From the IMG/VR virus record IMGVR_UViG_3300023174_000221, positions 1 to 53,458 of that record: DNA of 53,458 bases; one strand, given 5' to 3'. The translations under genes were made by a program, and so were the position numbers. The notes under the pieces were generated by a model. It had not been told where the DNA came from. It saw only the letters and a list, made by a program, of their open reading frames with translations, and did no database searches. The stretch comes from a virus. Shown here piece by piece: positions 24,314 to 31,423 of the stretch. The stretch's first letter is position 1. The number at the start of each line of letters is the position of its first letter.

Positions 24314-25018
24314 ATGGCCGTAGCTACAATTTCCGTTAATTTTGCCAGCCTTGCTGAAATCCAAGCTGGCACAAGCCCTGTACAGAGCATTAGCCCTTTG
24401 AATCTCAAAAATGCACTAACCAGCGGCACTAGTTTGTATGGCTTAAATGTCAATGGTGCCACATTCAACAATAACGTTACAATTGCTGCCGGTAATCTCA
24501 GTGTTGCCGGTAGTATTACTGCCATTGGTGCAGGATCCAGTTTTAATGGAATCAGTTCTTCTGCAGGCTTAACTGTTACTACAGGTGTTGCCACACTGCA
24601 AGCTGGTCTCACAGTAACTGCTGGTGCAGTCAACCTGCAATCAGGCATAGTATCTTCAGGATATACAACAGGTGCATTGGTTGTCACAGGTGGTGTGGGC
24701 ATCAGTGGCGATGTTAACACTGGACCCGGTGGTGATATAGTTGCCGGTGGTATTGTTATGTCGGCACTCGATGGCGTGCTGAGGAACATGGCTTCCTTTG
24801 CCGCACCGCGTATTAATGTTGGCACAGGTATTCCACTGTTTAGAACTACACACACCATACAGCTGACAACTTCTATAAACGGCTTAGGGAGCATTGTGCT
24901 TAATGTACCTACCACCGCCGGTACCATCATAACTGGTGGTACACTTGTGACTATGACTGTTCCAGGTCCTACAGCGCCAACAAATGTTTGCATTTCCTTT
25001 GGATATAAGTACACTTAA
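24314..25018 (+). CDS. Tail-fibre-like protein (234 aa)
   Basis: It begins with a fibre attachment repeat (NFASLAEIQAGTSPVQSISPLNLKNAL; similar to AT-x-AEVxAGTxxxxxVTPxxL of many phage fibres). A shaft of short repeats follows (GLTVTTGVATLQAGLTVTAGAVNLQSG). The C-terminal 50 residues include IVLNVPTTAGTI, also found in the next protein as EIVLNVPTTAGQT. This shared piece suggests duplication or a common docking segment. It is probably a short fibre component; its late promoter fits. Confidence 0.75.
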   Translation: MAVATISVNFASLAEIQAGTSPVQSISPLNLKNALTSGTSLYGLNVNGATFNNNVTIAAGNLSVAGSITAIGAGSSFNGISSSAGLTVTTGVATLQAGLTVTAGAVNLQSGIVSSGYTTGALVVTGGVGISGDVNTGPGGDIVAGGIVMSALDGVLRNMASFAAPRINVGTGIPLFRTTHTIQLTTSINGLGSIVLNVPTTAGTIITGGTLVTMTVPGPTAPTNVCISFGYKYT

Positions 25019-25033
25019 GCATAAATTAATTAT

Positions 25034-25744
25034 ATGCTCGGCGGATTAATAGGAGAAGGCGAATTCAGAGTAAATTTTGGTTCTTCAGGCAATTGGCTCA
25101 CATCAGTTAATTTGAAGGATATTTTTACTGCTGCATTCCCTGGTGTTACTGGGCCTGTTAGAGTTGTATTTACGCAAGCCGGAAATGTAGGGTCAAATCG
25201 TAGCATAGGATATGCCCTTACCACTGGTACTTGGGACGCAGGATCAGAAATTGTGTTAAATGTACCGACAACAGCTGGCCAAACTGAAGGAGCGACAGAT
25301 GGTTTAATTCTGGGTCAAGGTGGTGGTGCCAATGGCAATGCACCTGGTGCAGCAATAAGCTTGGGTTACAATCTTACCTTGGTTAATGCTGGAATCATTG
25401 GTGGTGGTGGTGGCAATGGAGCCGATCGAGGCGGCCCCCGGGGCAATGGTGGTGGTGGTGGCGGGTTTCCTTCTGGTGGACCTTCAGAAGGATCTGGCCC
25501 GGGCTCACTCTTTAGTGGTGGTGGTGGATCTGGTGGTTCTGGATTCGGAGGTGGTCTAGGCAAATTAGGCGGCTGTGCCTCATATTGTCCTAGCGCAGTT
25601 GCACCTGCAATTTATAGAAACGGTTGGACGTATACCTTTGATCCAGCCAGTATCAACCCTTGGTTTGCAGGTAATCCCGGTGAGAGAAGTTCCGCTTGCG
25701 ATCCCATAAACGTGGCTGGTGATCGCAACGGTGGTGTTAGTTAA
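25034..25744 (+). CDS. Glycine-rich receptor-binding adhesin candidate (236 aa)
   Basis: Residues 1-110 resemble a fibre-docking domain with VLNVPTTAGQT shared with the upstream gene. Residues 118-185 are dominated by Gly runs (GGGGGNGADRGG, GNGGGGGGFPSGG, GGGGSGGSGFGGGLG) with loops between them. Gly-run blocks separated by variable loops are the hallmark of T-even gp38-type adhesins, which form polyglycine-II lattices at the fibre tip. Overall homology to gp38 is not evident, so this is an analogy. The C-terminal 50 residues contain three Cys. The upstream motif ATAAATT lies six bases before ATG. Confidence 0.6.
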   Translation: MLGGLIGEGEFRVNFGSSGNWLTSVNLKDIFTAAFPGVTGPVRVVFTQAGNVGSNRSIGYALTTGTWDAGSEIVLNVPTTAGQTEGATDGLILGQGGGANGNAPGAAISLGYNLTLVNAGIIGGGGGNGADRGGPRGNGGGGGGFPSGGPSEGSGPGSLFSGGGGSGGSGFGGGLGKLGGCASYCPSAVAPAIYRNGWTYTFDPASINPWFAGNPGERSSACDPINVAGDRNGGVS

Positions 25745-25747
25745 TAA

Positions 25748-26374
25748 CTATTTTAAAATCAATCCAGTGGTAGGGTGGCGATTAATTATGCCGCGCAAGT
25801 ATGTATTGAACGCAAGAGATATTCTTGTAATATTTGATTCATTTGGCTCAACCTTATGAACAACATGTGAGGGAAACAGGTATAACTCATAGGGTTTAGG
25901 TGTAAACTTCCATGCATTTGAATTGAATATATTATAGTCCTTTTTTTCATATTCTAAAGGAGTGTATCTATTATCTGAACACACAAATTGACCAGTCCTG
26001 TTGTCAGCTTGATAGTAGAATGTGCCACTTACAAAAGAATTTGGATGTGTATGACCATGATGAAAATCACCTGGATCGTTTCTATTTAACCATGATTGAG
26101 TAATATAGATCTCGATGTCATCAGAGGCCATCAAAATATTATGAAAATAAATGTTAAGATGCTTTTTGATGGTCTTTGCCAACACACTCTCTTCATATCT
26201 CTTTAAGAAATATTGCTCTACTGTATGCCTGTTACCAGTATTAATCTCTAATTTTTCTTTTTGATTGATATCTGACTCATTCATCATTGCCACTAATTCT
26301 GCCATATTCAACTCTGATTCAATATTAGTATGATATATTGCGCAGCCAAATAACGGGGTAATCTCAGTACTCAT
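25748..26374 (-). CDS. 2OG-Fe(II) oxygenase, PF13759-like (208 aa)
   Basis: The start is ATG 26374, six bases after TATAAT on the minus strand; a longer reading to 26530 would cross this promoter. HHGHTHPNSFVSGTFYY (105-121) carries His108 and His110, and LFPSHVVHKVEPNESNITRISLAFN gives His173 and Arg184, the metal and 2-oxoglutarate ligands of the double-stranded beta-helix dioxygenases. They couple 2OG decarboxylation to hydroxylation of an unknown substrate. It is one of five such enzymes within 7.4 kb and lies divergent from the sulfotransferase-like gene. Confidence 0.85.
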   Translation of the reverse strand: MSTEITPLFGCAIYHTNIESELNMAELVAMMNESDINQKEKLEINTGNRHTVEQYFLKRYEESVLAKTIKKHLNIYFHNILMASDDIEIYITQSWLNRNDPGDFHHGHTHPNSFVSGTFYYQADNRTGQFVCSDNRYTPLEYEKKDYNIFNSNAWKFTPKPYELYLFPSHVVHKVEPNESNITRISLAFNTYLRGIINRHPTTGLILK

Positions 26375-26380
26375 GTTAAT

Positions 26381-26408
26381 ATTATAATACACATTTATGA
26401 TAAAACAA
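26381..26408 (-). promoter_or_regulatory. Early-type promoter, TTGTTT-16-TATAAT, 6 nt from ATG
   Basis: On the minus strand TTGTTT (26403-26408), 16 bases, TATAAT (26381-26386), then six bases to the oxygenase ATG. It confirms 26374 as the start. Confidence 0.7.
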
Positions 26409-26432
26409 GCATTGATTAAAACCAATGTAAAA

Positions 26433-26440
26433 TATAAATA
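26433..26440 (+). promoter_or_regulatory. Late promoter TATAAATA, 4 nt from GTG
   Basis: TATAAATA is followed by AAGA and GTG (26445). The 15-base string is the same as the one in front of the 970-residue structural gene. Confidence 0.65.
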
Positions 26441-26444
26441 AAGA

Positions 26445-27203
26445 GTGATTACATATTGGCAATTGCCCACAAATAAGTCGTACGTCCGCATTGATCGTAA
26501 TGGCCTCAACACAGCTATCGGTGAAGCCATCTTGAAATCGTTCTACCGTGGCAATCTCATGGATTACAACAAGCCGGCTGAAGACAGAGATAATTTCAAA
26601 GCCATAGAGAAACAGACTGGCAAGAAATTAGTCAAAGGTACACCACCGGGTGGCCACTTTGATATTATAAGACCAGAACTTGAATATTATAATGTTGAAG
26701 GGACTAATATTTGGCATCCTTTTAACAAGAGACAATCACCGCATAGGTTCATCCCACTTGCAACAGAAGAAAACAAAGGCACAGTGCATGCATTAATACG
26801 ACACCCTGTGCAGCGGTTTGTTAGTTTTATAAACAGATACACACCACAGCTGCATACATACGACGAGGGGTTTGATATCACCAAGTGTGTGGATGATGCT
26901 GTGTTGCAGCTTGAAAATACCCCTCAAACAGAGATATTCCTATACAATAACAAGCAGCTAATACCACAAGCAATATTTTTGGATAATAATTTTAAAGATA
27001 TTAAGTTTTATCAATATCCAAACCACATAAGCGAGTTAATTGCTGATTTGGAATTGAGTAAGCCACCCCAAAAAGAGCAATCTACTCTTCTGCAATCAAT
27101 CACTCTCACAAAAGCGCACGAGGATATTATAACGGACAAGTTTAAAGCAGACTTAGAATTATTTGACCGCATTAAAACACCAGGTATCATGCTGGAAGGA
27201 TGA
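26445..27203 (+). CDS. Sulfotransferase-like protein (252 aa)
   Basis: The start is GTG 26445. ALIRHPVQRFVSFINRY, near residues 117-133, fits the 3'-phosphate binding motif of PAPS-dependent sulfotransferases (RxPxxRxxSxY/F). An N-terminal 5'-phosphosulfate loop is weak: TGKKLVKGTPPGGH is the only candidate. The C-terminus has LELFDRIKTPG, seen in marine phage and bacterial sulfotransferase-like proteins. If active it would move a sulfate from PAPS to a carbohydrate or protein. Function is inferred. It overlaps the next oxygenase gene by four bases, implying a joint pathway. Confidence 0.6.
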   Translation: MITYWQLPTNKSYVRIDRNGLNTAIGEAILKSFYRGNLMDYNKPAEDRDNFKAIEKQTGKKLVKGTPPGGHFDIIRPELEYYNVEGTNIWHPFNKRQSPHRFIPLATEENKGTVHALIRHPVQRFVSFINRYTPQLHTYDEGFDITKCVDDAVLQLENTPQTEIFLYNNKQLIPQAIFLDNNFKDIKFYQYPNHISELIADLELSKPPQKEQSTLLQSITLTKAHEDIITDKFKADLELFDRIKTPGIMLEG

Positions 27204-27805
27204 TGTCTTTTTTAGAAAATAAATATTGTGTAGTCAAGAAGGCTCTTTCAGAAGAAACTTGCACTATAGCAACAAAGTATGCTCTACTCAAGAAACAGGT
27301 AGAGTTCGCTCCAGAAAATATTGAAAATAGAGAGAAGACACACGCAGTTTATAGCGACAGTCTCATGGAAAGTATTCTGTGGGCTCTTCATCCCAAGATA
27401 GAGTCAGTGACAAATTTAACTCTGTTTCCCACATATTCTTTTTATCGAGTCTATAATCCAGGTGACAGTCTGGAGATACACACAGATAGACAAGAATGTG
27501 AAATTAGCGCAACACTGTGCGTTGGGGCAAAATATATTACACAAACACCTGATTATAATTGGAGCATGTATGTAAAATCTCCTGCGGGGCAGATAGAGCA
27601 ACCACGGTGTTTACCTGGTGATATGGTTGTTTATAGAGGCATAGACATAGAGCATTGGAGAGAGCCGTTTGTTGCTGAGGAAGGATCATACCAAGTGCAA
27701 GTGTTCTTGCACTATGTTGATGCAAACGGCAGTCTCAAGCATCTTAAATATGATCGCAGACCTGGCTTAGGACTACCCATTACAAGCAGAATTAACCCAC
27801 AGTAG
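27200..27805 (+). CDS. 2OG-Fe(II) oxygenase-like protein (201 aa)
   Basis: SFYRVYNPGDSLEIHTDRQECEISATLCV gives the HxD pair His94 and Asp96; CLPGDMVVYRGIDIEHWREPF gives His152; a C-terminal strand VQVFLHYVD follows. This is the prolyl-4-hydroxylase-like fold. The usual Arg that binds 2OG is not obvious (Gln165/Gln167 occupy the region), so activity needs testing. The start overlaps the sulfotransferase stop (ATGATG at 27200). Its 3' end overlaps the convergent small gene by 14 bases. Confidence 0.75.
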   Translation: MMSFLENKYCVVKKALSEETCTIATKYALLKKQVEFAPENIENREKTHAVYSDSLMESILWALHPKIESVTNLTLFPTYSFYRVYNPGDSLEIHTDRQECEISATLCVGAKYITQTPDYNWSMYVKSPAGQIEQPRCLPGDMVVYRGIDIEHWREPFVAEEGSYQVQVFLHYVDANGSLKHLKYDRRPGLGLPITSRINPQ

Positions 27806-28001
27806 GCTTATCATCCAAGCTTATAACATCAATTCTACTGACTACCTTATCACCAGATATAGTTACAATTGGTGCAAGCGCCATTCGATTTTCTACTAGA
27901 ATTTTTTCTATCTTATCCTTGATCTCACGAACCTTTTCTACTGCCGATGGTGATGTTGCATAGGGTTGCGGTGTCTTAGTTTTCTTACGCTTTGTTGCCA
28001 T
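27792..28001 (-). CDS. Small protein (69 aa), paralog of the protein at 15548-15712
   Basis: After a basic N-terminus (ATKRKKTKTPQ), the core IKDKIEKILVENRMALAPI and TISGDKVVSRIDVIS aligns without gaps with the 54-residue protein. Conserved points are KIE, L, AL-x-P, ISGD, V-x-SR and D-(I/V)-x-S. Function unknown. A TATAAT element lies eight bases upstream. Confidence 0.7.
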   Translation of the reverse strand: MATKRKKTKTPQPYATSPSAVEKVREIKDKIEKILVENRMALAPIVTISGDKVVSRIDVISLDDKPTVG

Positions 28002-28009
28002 ATTGAAAT

Positions 28010-28037
28010 ATTATATTATAATTATACTAAAAGGCAA
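28010..28037 (-). promoter_or_regulatory. Early-type promoter, TTGCCT-16-TATAAT, 8 nt from ATG
   Basis: On the minus strand TTGCCT (28032-28037), 16 bases, TATAAT (28010-28015), then eight bases to the ATG at 28001. It is divergent from the oxygenase gene at 28041, which has an AAAGG ribosome-binding sequence six bases before its ATG. Confidence 0.6.
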
Positions 28038-28040
28038 TAC

Positions 28041-28604
28041 ATGAAAGATAAATTACCACTTTATATTTGTTCGAGCAGATATGATATATCGATAAAAAAA
28101 GATGTGATTGATCATATCATTAATCAATACAAAACCATTGATTTTGAAAATAAAGAAAGCAATTTTCCGTTAATGGATACTCCAAATTACGACTTGCTGC
28201 ATCTATATGAAGATTTTGTCTACCAGGCGCAACAGTTGTTTGGACCGTTTACGATACTACCGGAAAACTCTACACAATGCTGGGGCGTGGTCACAGACGA
28301 TACAAGCACCGATTTTAGATCTATACACAGCCATAAAAAGACTTCAACAATTAATAGCGTTTATTATGCAAACATCCCAACAACACCATCTTATGAAGAT
28401 GGTTCTATTAGTTTTTACTGGCCAGATGCTGATATAGCCAATCCACATGATGTTTTTTGCTACAAACCTAGAAACAACGATCTTATTATAATGCCTAATT
28501 ACTTAAAGCATGATAGAAACTACTGCAGTTCTAATGAATACAGAATAGCCATTAACATGGAAATAAAGTGTGATAAGGATTGGCCGGAGAGCATATTCAA
28601 ATAA
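28041..28604 (+). CDS. 2OG-Fe(II) oxygenase-like protein (187 aa)
   Basis: The ATG at 28041 has a Shine-Dalgarno-like AAAAGG six bases upstream; a longer reading from 27966 lies over the divergent gene and promoter. SIHSHKKTSTINSVYYANI gives His96 and His98; GSISFYWPD, NNDLIIMPNYLKHDRNY and YRIAINMEI give His157 and Arg168. The pattern is the same as in the oxygenases at 25748 and 29060. Substrate unknown. The next gene starts two bases after its stop. Confidence 0.8.
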   Translation: MKDKLPLYICSSRYDISIKKDVIDHIINQYKTIDFENKESNFPLMDTPNYDLLHLYEDFVYQAQQLFGPFTILPENSTQCWGVVTDDTSTDFRSIHSHKKTSTINSVYYANIPTTPSYEDGSISFYWPDADIANPHDVFCYKPRNNDLIIMPNYLKHDRNYCSSNEYRIAINMEIKCDKDWPESIFK

Positions 28605-28605
28605 T

Positions 28606-29028
28606 ATGCTTCCCAATCCAAAGATAACTTACGGTAGTTATGACTGGACACGAAAGGGATATAGTGATGGTGTGGGGCCTCTTGTTCGCCATGGATTTAT
28701 GGGTGCAATGTCTGGTGAGGATATTCATGGCCAGTGGTTCTGCGACATTACCCAAGCCACGCACGGGGATATCGGGCACACAGCATCCAGTGTGCGGTTC
28801 AGATATTTACCGTACTATAAAAATGGTACTATAGTGTGGACAGACAAAGATGATGCTGTAGGGAAAAATGTAATTAACGTTTCTGCATTTATTAATGGTC
28901 GAGGATGGCCCTTGGAAGGTGGGGTTTATGAAGAAGTTAGGGTTGTTGATGAACTAATTCTCGAAAAATATGGAATACAACCAAAATATAGTCATGGTGA
29001 CATTCCAAATATTCCGAAAAGAGCCTAG
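28606..29028 (+). CDS. Hypothetical protein (140 aa) between two oxygenases
   Basis: The ATG at 28606 follows the upstream TAA by one base. The sequence starts MLPNPKITYGSYDWTRKGY and has a Gly/Trp-rich middle (GQWFCDITQATHGDIGH) and a short alpha/beta end. I do not recognise the family. Co-transcription with two oxygenases suggests a shared pathway. Its TAG overlaps the -35 box of the next promoter. Confidence 0.6.
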   Translation: MLPNPKITYGSYDWTRKGYSDGVGPLVRHGFMGAMSGEDIHGQWFCDITQATHGDIGHTASSVRFRYLPYYKNGTIVWTDKDDAVGKNVINVSAFINGRGWPLEGGVYEEVRVVDELILEKYGIQPKYSHGDIPNIPKRA

Positions 29029-29053
29029 ATTTACGCCATAGTTAGTTTAATAT
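29026..29053 (+). promoter_or_regulatory. Possible early promoter, TAGATT-16-TAATAT, 6 nt from ATG
   Basis: TAGATT (29026-29031), 16 bases, TAATAT (29048-29053), then six bases to ATG 29060. Each box has one mismatch to the pattern TTGATT/TATAAT-like used elsewhere, so it is weaker than the others. Confidence 0.45.
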
Positions 29054-29059
29054 TACATT

Positions 29060-29692
29060 ATGGGTGAGTTTAATTTAATGTTTTCTCCTTTTTACTGGAA
29101 AGCATATGTTGAAGAAACACCTCAAATCATTGACAAGTGTCTTGGTAGAATAGAAAAAAATGTCGATCAAGCCCCTGTAGCTATACCACCAGGCTGGGAG
29201 TGCGTACTACACAGTAGCTATCAGAGCAATAACCCAGACATGATTTTAGATTCCAAATATCTGCATTCCATATACTCAAATTATGTTGTCTCTTTTTTAA
29301 CAGAATACAGATTAAAACCTGGTCAATATAATATTCATGATCCCTGGTACAATGTTTTCTCGAAAAGCCATTTTCAAGAATTTCATTCACATTTACCATG
29401 TGATTTCTCTGTTGTACACTATGCAGTATTTGATGAAGAGGTCCACAATGCAACAACATTTATAAATCCCAATATCTTATTAGCCCAAGCCACAAAAGCT
29501 TATCGTCCAAGCTTATCCAATAAACTCGACGGCAAGCTATTAGAGCATTCCTGTTTTATGGAGTACTATACACCGCAAAAAATTAAACAGGGTGATCTTA
29601 TTATTTTTCCTTCCTATTTAAATCACTTCGTTAAACCAAATTCTTCAGATAAGAAGCGAATCACAATTACCTTCAATATTGAGATGATATAG
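29060..29692 (+). CDS. 2OG-Fe(II) oxygenase-like protein (210 aa)
   Basis: FQEFHSHLPCDFSVVHYAVF gives His109 and His111; TTFINP, KQGDLIIFPSYLNHFVKPN and KKRITITFNIEM give His189 and Arg200. All key positions of the PF13759-like fold are present. The first 90 residues differ from the other members. Substrate unknown. This gene and the two at 27200 and 28041 are similar in fold but far diverged in sequence, so they probably have different substrates. Confidence 0.8.
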   Translation: MGEFNLMFSPFYWKAYVEETPQIIDKCLGRIEKNVDQAPVAIPPGWECVLHSSYQSNNPDMILDSKYLHSIYSNYVVSFLTEYRLKPGQYNIHDPWYNVFSKSHFQEFHSHLPCDFSVVHYAVFDEEVHNATTFINPNILLAQATKAYRPSLSNKLDGKLLEHSCFMEYYTPQKIKQGDLIIFPSYLNHFVKPNSSDKKRITITFNIEMI

Positions 29693-29693
29693 A

Positions 29694-29700
29694 ATAAATA
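29694..29700 (+). promoter_or_regulatory. Late-promoter-like ATAAATA, 4 nt from GTG
   Basis: GAATAAATA overlaps the end of the oxygenase gene region and is followed by ATAG and GTG 29705. Confidence 0.5.
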
Positions 29701-29704
29701 ATAG

Positions 29705-30073
29705 GTGAAGTTCGGCTGGCAACCACCTATTGATCAATGGATTCCTGAGAGTTATGCAGGAAATACTGAGCGCATGCAGCAACCATATGATTATGCCCCA
29801 CCCATTAGTGATTATGTAGGCACTACAAGCTATGCACCCGGTGAAGGTGAAGAAATGAAAATGAATATCACTGGATTCGGACATATGACCACAAAGCAAG
29901 CAAAAGAGAAAATTTTAGATATTTTAAAAGACATAACCATTGCCGCAGAGAGCGACAATATATCCAGCATCGAACAATTGGAGCACAAGCTTTTCTCTTC
30001 ACCTGAGCTTAATAATCTTGTCAAAGAATACGTTAAGAATATTAAATTGTTGAGAGCAAAAGCTTCAAATTGA
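29705..30073 (+). CDS. Hypothetical protein (122 aa)
   Basis: The start is GTG 29705. The first 55 residues are rich in Pro, Tyr, Gly and Gln and look disordered (WQPPIDQWIPESYAGN). Residues 60-120 are helical (KQAKEKILDILKDI, then EQLEHKLFSSPELNNLVKEYVKNIKLL). I do not recognise the family. A late promoter would fit a virion or scaffold role, but nothing more can be said. Confidence 0.6.
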   Translation: MKFGWQPPIDQWIPESYAGNTERMQQPYDYAPPISDYVGTTSYAPGEGEEMKMNITGFGHMTTKQAKEKILDILKDITIAAESDNISSIEQLEHKLFSSPELNNLVKEYVKNIKLLRAKASN

Positions 30074-30097
30074 TTTACCGCTTAAGTGGTATATAAT
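30070..30097 (+). promoter_or_regulatory. Early promoter, TTGATT-16-TATAAT, 7 nt from ATG
   Basis: TTGATT (30070-30075) overlaps the preceding TGA stop; 16 bases later TATAAT (30092-30097) is followed by seven bases and the ATG at 30105. Confidence 0.7.
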
Positions 30098-30104
30098 ATT
30101 CGAT

Positions 30105-30287
30105 ATGACGGGGAAAGCAAAGCAAAAAATCACCGCAGACTACGTTCTCGATGTCTATGCGGAAAGTAAAAAGAAAAAGGGCAAAGAAGCCACAATTCTT
30201 TTGAATGCAGCAAAAGAATTAAGCAAACACCTCAACGAATGGCTTGTTGTGCCTGAAGAAATTGCCAAATTAAAAAAGAAATCTTGA
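30105..30287 (+). CDS. Small basic protein (60 aa), unknown function
   Basis: A Lys-rich helical protein (AKQKITADYVLDVYAESKKKKGKEATILLNAAKEL), ending KLKKKS. It may bind nucleic acid, from charge alone. A dedicated promoter with a consensus -10 box supports it being real. Its stop overlaps the next promoter's -35 box. Confidence 0.6.
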   Translation: MTGKAKQKITADYVLDVYAESKKKKGKEATILLNAAKELSKHLNEWLVVPEEIAKLKKKS

Positions 30288-30311
30288 TATAAAGCAAAAA
30301 GCATTTATATT
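30284..30311 (+). promoter_or_regulatory. Early promoter, TTGATA-16-TATATT, 7 nt from ATG
   Basis: TTGATA (30284-30289) overlaps the TGA of the 60-residue gene; 16 bases, then TATATT (30306-30311), and seven bases to the ATG at 30319. The layout is the same as the promoter about 200 bases upstream. Confidence 0.65.
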
Positions 30312-30318
30312 AAGAACA

Positions 30319-30774
30319 ATGGTAATTGACAAAATTCACTTTGATTGGAACACAGTTAAGAGTCTTGTTTCCGAAATTCATGAAAAGACTTCTTCTTACG
30401 ATACAGGCAATATCGGCATCATTGGTATAAGTCGAGGCGGCCTGGTACCTGCGGTTCTCTTATCACACTACAAAGAAAACTCACACTTTTTCACCGTTGG
30501 TGTAAAAAGCTATTCTGGTCAAAATCGGGGCAAAGAATCTATCTACCAAGTACCTTCGATAGACGTACTCACAGATCTAGACACAATTTATCTTGTTGAT
30601 GATATTTGTGATACTGGCATGACGTTTAAACAATTAATTAATAAAACTTTTAATGGCTTAAAAGTACACACCATCTCTTTAACCTACAGATCGAACAGTT
30701 TATATCAACCCGATTTCTATGGCAAAGAAATTGTTGACGACTCTTGGGTTGTTTTTCCATGGGAAAAAGAATAA
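30319..30774 (+). CDS. Phosphoribosyltransferase (151 aa)
   Basis: The PRPP-binding motif is plain: TIYLVDDICDTGMTFKQL, with Asp94, Asp95 and the phosphate loop DTGMT at 98-102. GISRGGLVPAVLLSHY (37-50) is the first conserved loop of type I phosphoribosyltransferases, and the C-terminal (D)SWVVFPWEKE matches xanthine-guanine type enzymes. It would attach a purine base to PRPP, making a nucleoside monophosphate. The base is not certain. Phage copies may support salvage or modified nucleotide supply; its own early promoter suggests early expression. Confidence 0.8.
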   Translation: MVIDKIHFDWNTVKSLVSEIHEKTSSYDTGNIGIIGISRGGLVPAVLLSHYKENSHFFTVGVKSYSGQNRGKESIYQVPSIDVLTDLDTIYLVDDICDTGMTFKQLINKTFNGLKVHTISLTYRSNSLYQPDFYGKEIVDDSWVVFPWEKE

Positions 30775-30846
30775 ATATATATGAGCAATTCGTCAAAAAC
30801 AGGCTCACTTTTTAATAGCTAAACTAGCTATCTTTTCTTCTCTTTT
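30771..30846 (+). promoter_or_regulatory. Leader of the lysis gene pair: ATAAATA, 13-codon frame and hairpin
   Basis: ATAAATA at 30771-30777 is three bases before an ATG (30781) that opens a 13-codon frame ending at 30822. A perfect 7-bp hairpin (arms 30815-30821 and 30825-30831, loop AAC) straddles that stop and is followed by a pyrimidine-rich stretch up to the ATG at 30847. The hairpin with the T/C-rich run could be a terminator or an attenuator controlling the lysis genes. The mini-frame may be a leader peptide or chance. Confidence 0.45.
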
Positions 30847-31416
30847 ATGAAAACAAACAAAAAAATACACAAGCTAATTGGTTTGATCGCAGTGCTTGCA
30901 GTATCTACTGCACCTCTATGTTGCAACGATCATACCCTTAAAAAGGAAAAAAATATCAAGGATTTAAAAGCTGATCTTACAACTACACGCCCCACAGAAG
31001 AAAAGCAGATAGCCAAAAACATTGCCATTAAGAATGATGGTATCAAGTATAACGAAACATTTATACCTAAGACTAATGATAGTGGATTCCGCGTTTTAAC
31101 TGTTAGACTCACTGTATATTGGGCTAAAGGTGGAGATACAGATGCAGATAGTAGAAGACTACGTAGCTCTACTGGATATACTCTCAAACAAGGGGATTCT
31201 ATTGCTGTAGACCCAAGAATTATACCCTACGAGAAAGAAGTAATCATACCTAATATTGGTCTTGTAAGAGCTGTTGATACTGGTACAGCAGTACGCGAGA
31301 AGACAGCTTCTAACGGTAAACTACCAGTAATTGATGTCTTTTTTACATACAAAAAAGATGCTATAGCATTTGCTAATGCATATCCGAAGATAGTCAAAGT
31401 AGCCGTTTTAAACTAA
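30847..31416 (+). CDS. Secreted 3D-domain protein (MltA/DPBB-like), lysis candidate (189 aa)
   Basis: Residues 1-26 form a signal peptide (MKTNKKIHKLIGLIAVLAVS then TAPLCC). The Cys pair could be a lipobox but does not fit the consensus strictly. Residues about 83-189 form the 3D domain named for three aspartates: TVYWAKGGDTDADS (Asp97, Asp99), IAVDPRIIPY and VRAVDTGTAV, ending PVIDVFFTYKKDA. This double-psi barrel is found in MltA-type lytic transglycosylases and related murein enzymes. Residues 27-80 form a charged linker. It is followed seven bases later by a SleB-like hydrolase, so the two form a lysis cassette. A virion-type paralog is at 43129-44205. Confidence 0.75.
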   Translation: MKTNKKIHKLIGLIAVLAVSTAPLCCNDHTLKKEKNIKDLKADLTTTRPTEEKQIAKNIAIKNDGIKYNETFIPKTNDSGFRVLTVRLTVYWAKGGDTDADSRRLRSSTGYTLKQGDSIAVDPRIIPYEKEVIIPNIGLVRAVDTGTAVREKTASNGKLPVIDVFFTYKKDAIAFANAYPKIVKVAVLN

Positions 31417-31423
31417 ATACTAA

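Noticed and set aside
25366-25563. Minus-strand Pro-rich frame opposite the glycine-rich adhesin
   Set aside because: It is the complement of Gly codons (GGN gives Pro/Thr), a shadow of the real gene.
26375-26530. N-terminal extension of the minus-strand oxygenase to 26530
   Set aside because: It would read through a good promoter and over the start of the divergent sulfotransferase-like gene; homologous sequence begins near MSTEITPLFG.
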